Shown: in pieces, positions 33,100 to 36,768 of the stretch | How positions within the stretch are numbered: position 1 is the stretch's first letter | Layout of the letters: every line of letters starts with the position of its first letter | NCBI GenBank assembly: GCA_003213175.1 | Contig: QCNN01000010.1 | Location: 1-36,768 of the forward strand | Direction of reading: 5' to 3' | From: SAR116 cluster bacterium AG-426-B08 | GTDB lineage: Bacteria > Pseudomonadota > Alphaproteobacteria > Puniceispirillales > Marisalimonadaceae | DNA: 36,768 nucleotides | Made by a program: the position numbers and the translations under genes | The notes under the pieces: model-generated | The model's database searches: none | What the model was told of the DNA's origin: nothing | Seen by the model: only the letters and a program-made list of their open reading frames with translations

Positions 33100-35151
33100 A
33101 TGAAAAAAAATAAGGATATAAATAGTCAAATTGCTGGAGTTGATGTTGGAGGGACTTTTACAGATTTAATAATTACTAAACCCAAAAGCGATGAATTAGG
33201 ATTTATTAAAGTACCAACTACAACTGAAAACCAAGCATTAGGTGTAATGGACTCTTTTAATAAATCTCGAATTAACCTTAAAGAAATTGATTTAATTATA
33301 CATGGTACAACTACAACAACCAACGCATTACTTGAAAGAAAACTATCTAAAACTGGATTGATAACTACCAGAGGATTTAGAGATATTTTAGAGTTAGGAA
33401 GACGAACAAGACCTCAACCCTATGGTATGAAAGGCAACTTCGAACCAATTATTCCAAGAAACTTAAGGTTTGAAGTTTCAGAAAGAACTGATGCTCAAGG
33501 TAAAATTTTAAAACCTCTAGTAGAAGAGGAAGTATTGAGTGTTATAAAAAAAATGTTAAAAGTGCATTGTGAGGCAATTATTATTCACTTCCTTCACTCA
33601 TATTCAAACCCAAAAAATGAATTAAAAGCAAAAAAGATTGTTTTAAAACATTGGCCAAATCATTATGTCACTTCAGGTCATGAACTCTTGTCAGAAAACA
33701 GGGAATATGAAAGAGGTGTGACAGCATCTATAAATGCTTCTGTTCAGCCAATTCTTGAAAATTATATTAAAAAGCTTGAAATAGAACTTAAAATGAATGG
33801 TTATAAAAGAGACTTACTAGTTATGAATGGTAATGGAGGTACAGTCTCATCAAAGTTGGTTTCTAAAGAAGCTGCAAAAACTGTAATGTCTGGTCCAGCT
33901 TCAGGCGTAATAGCCGCAGCATATACTGGTAAATTTGCAAAAATTAAAAATATGATTACTTATGACATGGGTGGAACATCAACAGATGTTGCAATGATCA
34001 GGAATAACCAGCCAGCAGTTTCGAATGAAATAGATATTGAGTATGGAATGCCAGTTCATGTTCCAATGGTTGATGTAAGAACAATTGGCGCTGGAGGTGG
34101 TTCAATTGCAAGTGTAAATCAAGGAGGGCTTCTTGAAGTAGGGCCTAGTAGCGCTGGTGCTAACCCTGGCCCTATTTGTTATGGTAAAGGTGGTGAGTAT
34201 CCAACAATTTCTGATGCTAATTTTTTATTAGGAAGATTTATTAACAAAACTATTAATGTCATTGATGATAAAAAAATAAAAAAGAAAATAAATAAGATAT
34301 TTGAGACAAAATTATCAAAACAATTAAATGAAACTGTTCTAAATTCTGCAGAGGCAATAATTAAGATAGCTAATAACAAGATGGCAAATGCTATTAGAAT
34401 GGTTTCTATTTCACTTGGAGAAGACCCAAGACAGTTTAGTCTTTTTGCCTTTGGAGGAGCTGGCCCTATGCATGCGAGTGCCCTAGCAAAAGAGTTAGAT
34501 ATTCCAAAAGTATTTATTCCTGCAAGACCTGGTTTGACAAATGCACTTGGATGTTTGGTGGCTGATTTAAGGCAAGATTTTTCTAAAACGATAAATATAT
34601 CAATGGAAAATTTAAAAATAAAAGATGTTCATTATTTATTTGAATACTTTAATAAATCAGGTCTAAATTTGATAAAAAAACAAAAGGTTAAAACCATTAA
34701 AATAGACTCTTTTTTTAGTCTTGATATGCAGTTTGTTGGTCAAACTCATATTTTAAGGATTCCTATCAGTAACAAAAAACCCTCAAAAAAGTACATTCAA
34801 AAAAAATTTGAAGAGTATTATTTTAAGAGATTTAAAGTTAAATTAGACAGAATTTCAGCTAATATTGTTAACATTAATGTTTCTGTGGTGGGTAAAAGAG
34901 AAGCTTTTGATTTAAAAAAACTTATTAATTTAAAAAGTTTAAAAACAAATAATTTAACCAAAAACACAAGAAAAGTTTTTTTTAATGGAAAGTGGTATAA
35001 TACTAAAATTTACTGGAGGGATGAGATACCAAGAAATTTTAAAATTTTAGGCCCTGCTATTGTTGAGCAAATGGATAGCACTATTGTAATCAATCCTAAT
35101 GATAGAGCTAACATAGATAATTTTGGTAATTTAATCATTGATGTAGGTTAG
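33100..35151 (+). CDS. hyuA: Hydantoinase/oxoprolinase family subunit A (HyuA)
   Basis: This 683-residue protein has the normal length for HyuA. The ATPase N-terminal part has GVDVGGTFTDL at 13-23, HGTTTTTNALLERK near 67-80, and the second phosphate loop YDMGGTSTDV near 288. Then come GAGGGSIASV and VGPSSAGANPGPICYG near 350, all family signatures. HyuA binds ATP and with HyuB hydrolyses cyclic amides such as 5-oxoproline, hydantoins or caprolactam; related pairs are ketone carboxylases. It is divergent from the set C hydroxylase and the 6-hydroxynicotinate reductase homologue, so an ATP-dependent lactam opening in that pathway is likely. No strong ribosome binding site precedes the ATG; an earlier ATG at 33095 hits a stop at once. 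Confidence 0.9.
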   Translation: MKKNKDINSQIAGVDVGGTFTDLIITKPKSDELGFIKVPTTTENQALGVMDSFNKSRINLKEIDLIIHGTTTTTNALLERKLSKTGLITTRGFRDILELGRRTRPQPYGMKGNFEPIIPRNLRFEVSERTDAQGKILKPLVEEEVLSVIKKMLKVHCEAIIIHFLHSYSNPKNELKAKKIVLKHWPNHYVTSGHELLSENREYERGVTASINASVQPILENYIKKLEIELKMNGYKRDLLVMNGNGGTVSSKLVSKEAAKTVMSGPASGVIAAAYTGKFAKIKNMITYDMGGTSTDVAMIRNNQPAVSNEIDIEYGMPVHVPMVDVRTIGAGGGSIASVNQGGLLEVGPSSAGANPGPICYGKGGEYPTISDANFLLGRFINKTINVIDDKKIKKKINKIFETKLSKQLNETVLNSAEAIIKIANNKMANAIRMVSISLGEDPRQFSLFAFGGAGPMHASALAKELDIPKVFIPARPGLTNALGCLVADLRQDFSKTINISMENLKIKDVHYLFEYFNKSGLNLIKKQKVKTIKIDSFFSLDMQFVGQTHILRIPISNKKPSKKYIQKKFEEYYFKRFKVKLDRISANIVNINVSVVGKREAFDLKKLINLKSLKTNNLTKNTRKVFFNGKWYNTKIYWRDEIPRNFKILGPAIVEQMDSTIVINPNDRANIDNFGNLIIDVG

Positions 35152-35156
35152 AAAAA

Positions 35157-36768
35157 ATGAAATTAGATAATATTACATTGAGTGTTATACAAGCTGGCCT
35201 CCAACAGGCATGTGATGAGATGGATTTAAGCTTCTCACGTTCTGCTTTTTCGCCTGTTATTTCTGAAGCAAATGATAGATCAAATGGTATTTATTCTGCG
35301 TATGACGGAACTTTAATTTCTCAAGGATTAAATGGTTTACCTGTGTTTGTTGGAACTATGCAATATTCAACATCGGAAATCATAAAATTAATAAAAAACA
35401 ATTTAATAGAAGCTCCGGAAGACGGTGATATTTATATTGTAAACGATCCTTATCTTGGTGGTACACATTTAATGGATGTAAGGTTTGCTAAACCAGTTTT
35501 TATTAAAGGAAAAATTCACTCATGGTTGTCTAATACTGGACATTGGCCAGATATAGGTGGGTCCGTACCTGGAGGATTTTCTGCTTCAGCTAACTCGGTC
35601 GAACAGGAAGGATTAAGATTGCCTCCTGTAAAATTATTCAAAAAGGGGAAATTAGATAAAGAGATTTATTCGATAATTTGTTCTAACATTAGAGTTGCAG
35701 AACAGAGAATAGGTGATGTTAAAGCTCAGGAAGCTGCTTTGTTGGTAGGAGAGGATAGACTATGTGTTTTAATAAAAAAATTCGGATATAATACTTTAAA
35801 TGAAGCAATTAAGAAACTCTATAAATCCGCTTCTAAACAAATGAAGTCATATATTAAAACTATTCCTGATGGCATTTATAAATCGAAAACTATAGTAGAC
35901 AGTGATGGAGTTGTTAATGAACCTCTGGAGATAGTCCTGAAGTTAAATAAAAAAAATGATCAAATAGTATTTGATTTTTCAAGTTCTAGTAAACCTTGTA
36001 TTGGTCCCATGAATTCAGTTTTTGCTACCACATTAAGTTCGGTATACCTGGCGATTAGACATATATTTCCAGAAGTTCCAATTAGTGGGGGCGCATTTGT
36101 TCCTCTTAAAGTAGAAAGGCCTTTAAATACTTTTTTAGATGCAAGATATCCGAGGCCTGTCTCAGGATGTGCGGCTGAAGTTTCTCAAAGAATTGCTGAG
36201 GCTGTTTTTATGGCTTTAGTAGATGTTTTGCCTGAGAGAGTTACTGCTGCCCCAGCTGGAACCAGTGGAAATTTTGCTTTAGGTGGTAATGATCTCAGAA
36301 CAGGTAAAGATTTTGTTATGTATCAACTTTCTGGTGGTGGTTATGGAGGAAATGTTAATAATGATGGTATTTCTAATGGATGTTCTACAATCGGTATTTC
36401 AAAAGCTCCACCTGTTGAAATTATGGAACAAAAATTTCCAGTTTTATATCATCACTATTCCTTGCATAAAAATTCGGCAGGTCCTGGAAAATATAGAGGT
36501 GGATATGGCTTGGATTATGAAATCGAAATTTTAAGTAAAGAGGCTACAGCAAGTTTTGTAATGGATCATGGTTTGACAGGGCCTCCAGGAGCAAAAGGAG
36601 GTCTGGATGGAGGTAAAAATAAAGTTCGAGTTAAAAAACAAAATTCTAAAATACACATTCCTGAGCATTTATCTAAAGAGCAAGACATTCATTTAAAAAA
36701 AGGAGATAAAATTCATGTAAGCACACCAGGAGGAGGTGGTTTCGGAAAAGCCTGTGAGAGGGATCCCG
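35157..36768 (+). CDS. hyuB: Hydantoinase/oxoprolinase family subunit B (HyuB), truncated by window end
   Basis: The frame is open from ATG 35157 to the right edge, 537 codons, with no stop. The start reads MKLDNITLSVIQAGLQQACD, and VNDPYLGGTHLMDV near residue 96, DFSSSSKP near 275, GGGYGG near 395 and SAGPGKYRGG near 440 are HyuB signatures. The last codons read TPGGGGFGKACERDP, which normally lies within a few dozen residues of the C-terminus. The protein is therefore almost complete and the cut removes only a short tail. It lies 5 bases after hyuA and should form the catalytic complex with it. The GGATCC near the edge is part of the coding sequence (Arg-Asp-Pro), not a vector scar. Confidence 0.9.
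   Translation, partial: MKLDNITLSVIQAGLQQACDEMDLSFSRSAFSPVISEANDRSNGIYSAYDGTLISQGLNGLPVFVGTMQYSTSEIIKLIKNNLIEAPEDGDIYIVNDPYLGGTHLMDVRFAKPVFIKGKIHSWLSNTGHWPDIGGSVPGGFSASANSVEQEGLRLPPVKLFKKGKLDKEIYSIICSNIRVAEQRIGDVKAQEAALLVGEDRLCVLIKKFGYNTLNEAIKKLYKSASKQMKSYIKTIPDGIYKSKTIVDSDGVVNEPLEIVLKLNKKNDQIVFDFSSSSKPCIGPMNSVFATTLSSVYLAIRHIFPEVPISGGAFVPLKVERPLNTFLDARYPRPVSGCAAEVSQRIAEAVFMALVDVLPERVTAAPAGTSGNFALGGNDLRTGKDFVMYQLSGGGYGGNVNNDGISNGCSTIGISKAPPVEIMEQKFPVLYHHYSLHKNSAGPGKYRGGYGLDYEIEILSKEATASFVMDHGLTGPPGAKGGLDGGKNKVRVKKQNSKIHIPEHLSKEQDIHLKKGDKIHVSTPGGGGFGKACERDP

Noticed and set aside
36755-36768. GGATCC close to the right edge as a cloning-vector remnant
   Set aside because: The bases continue the HyuB reading frame and give GKACERDP, which fits the family's C-terminal pattern, so this looks like native sequence.
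1-36768. CRISPR array, tRNA, rRNA, insertion sequence or prophage genes
   Set aside because: No regularly spaced repeats, cloverleaf-like segments, transposase or phage proteins were recognised on reading both strands.

Overview
The window is a densely packed, strongly AT-rich stretch of bacterial DNA. It uses the standard bacterial code: TGA serves as a stop several times, and a few TTG starts occur. No rRNA, tRNA, CRISPR array, insertion sequence or transcription factor was seen. Gene families, tight spacing and base composition suggest a streamlined low-G+C marine proteobacterium, most likely alphaproteobacterial. That assignment is an inference from style, because no taxonomic marker gene is present. 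Both ends cut through genes: the tail of an ATP-grasp acyl-CoA ligase at the left and a nearly complete HyuB at the right.

Layout. (1) Positions 1-1711, plus strand: end of an ADP-forming acyl-CoA synthetase, a DUF35-like OB-fold protein and a thiolase-like protein without the usual cysteine. (2) 1712-3509, minus strand: quinone oxidoreductase, MaoC-type hydratase and a small alpha/beta-barrel-like protein. (3) 3640-5778, plus strand: a DapA-family aldolase/lyase and an epoxide hydrolase. (4) 5915-33004: about 27 kb with every gene on the minus strand. Read in the direction of transcription this is: FAD subunit C, fused FeS-Mo subunit C, 6-hydroxynicotinate reductase-like protein, UPF0280 protein and BenE-like transporter; then livK-H-M-G-F; then FAD subunit B, FeS subunit B, MBL hydrolase, Mo subunit B, SDR-like protein, acyl-CoA ligase, FeS subunit A, acyl-CoA ligase, cupin, HpaB-type monooxygenase, enoyl-CoA hydratase, Mo subunit A fused to a CoxG domain, and FAD subunit A. 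(5) 33100-36768, plus strand, divergent: hyuA and a truncated hyuB.

How the genes may work together. The window carries three complete sets of xanthine-dehydrogenase/CO-dehydrogenase-family molybdenum hydroxylases, an aromatic-acid-type permease, a branched-chain-type ABC importer, two acyl-CoA ligases, a flavin monooxygenase and beta-oxidation-type enzymes. This looks like a catabolic island for aromatic or N-heterocyclic acids. The most interesting part is 25991-36768. There a Mo hydroxylase, a 6-hydroxynicotinate reductase homologue, UPF0280, BenE and the ATP-dependent lactam-opening family HyuAB sit together. A coherent hypothesis is hydroxylation of an N-heteroaromatic acid, dearomatising reduction, then ATP-driven lactam opening. 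No molybdenum-cofactor maturation gene, flavin reductase or regulator is seen, so these must lie elsewhere.
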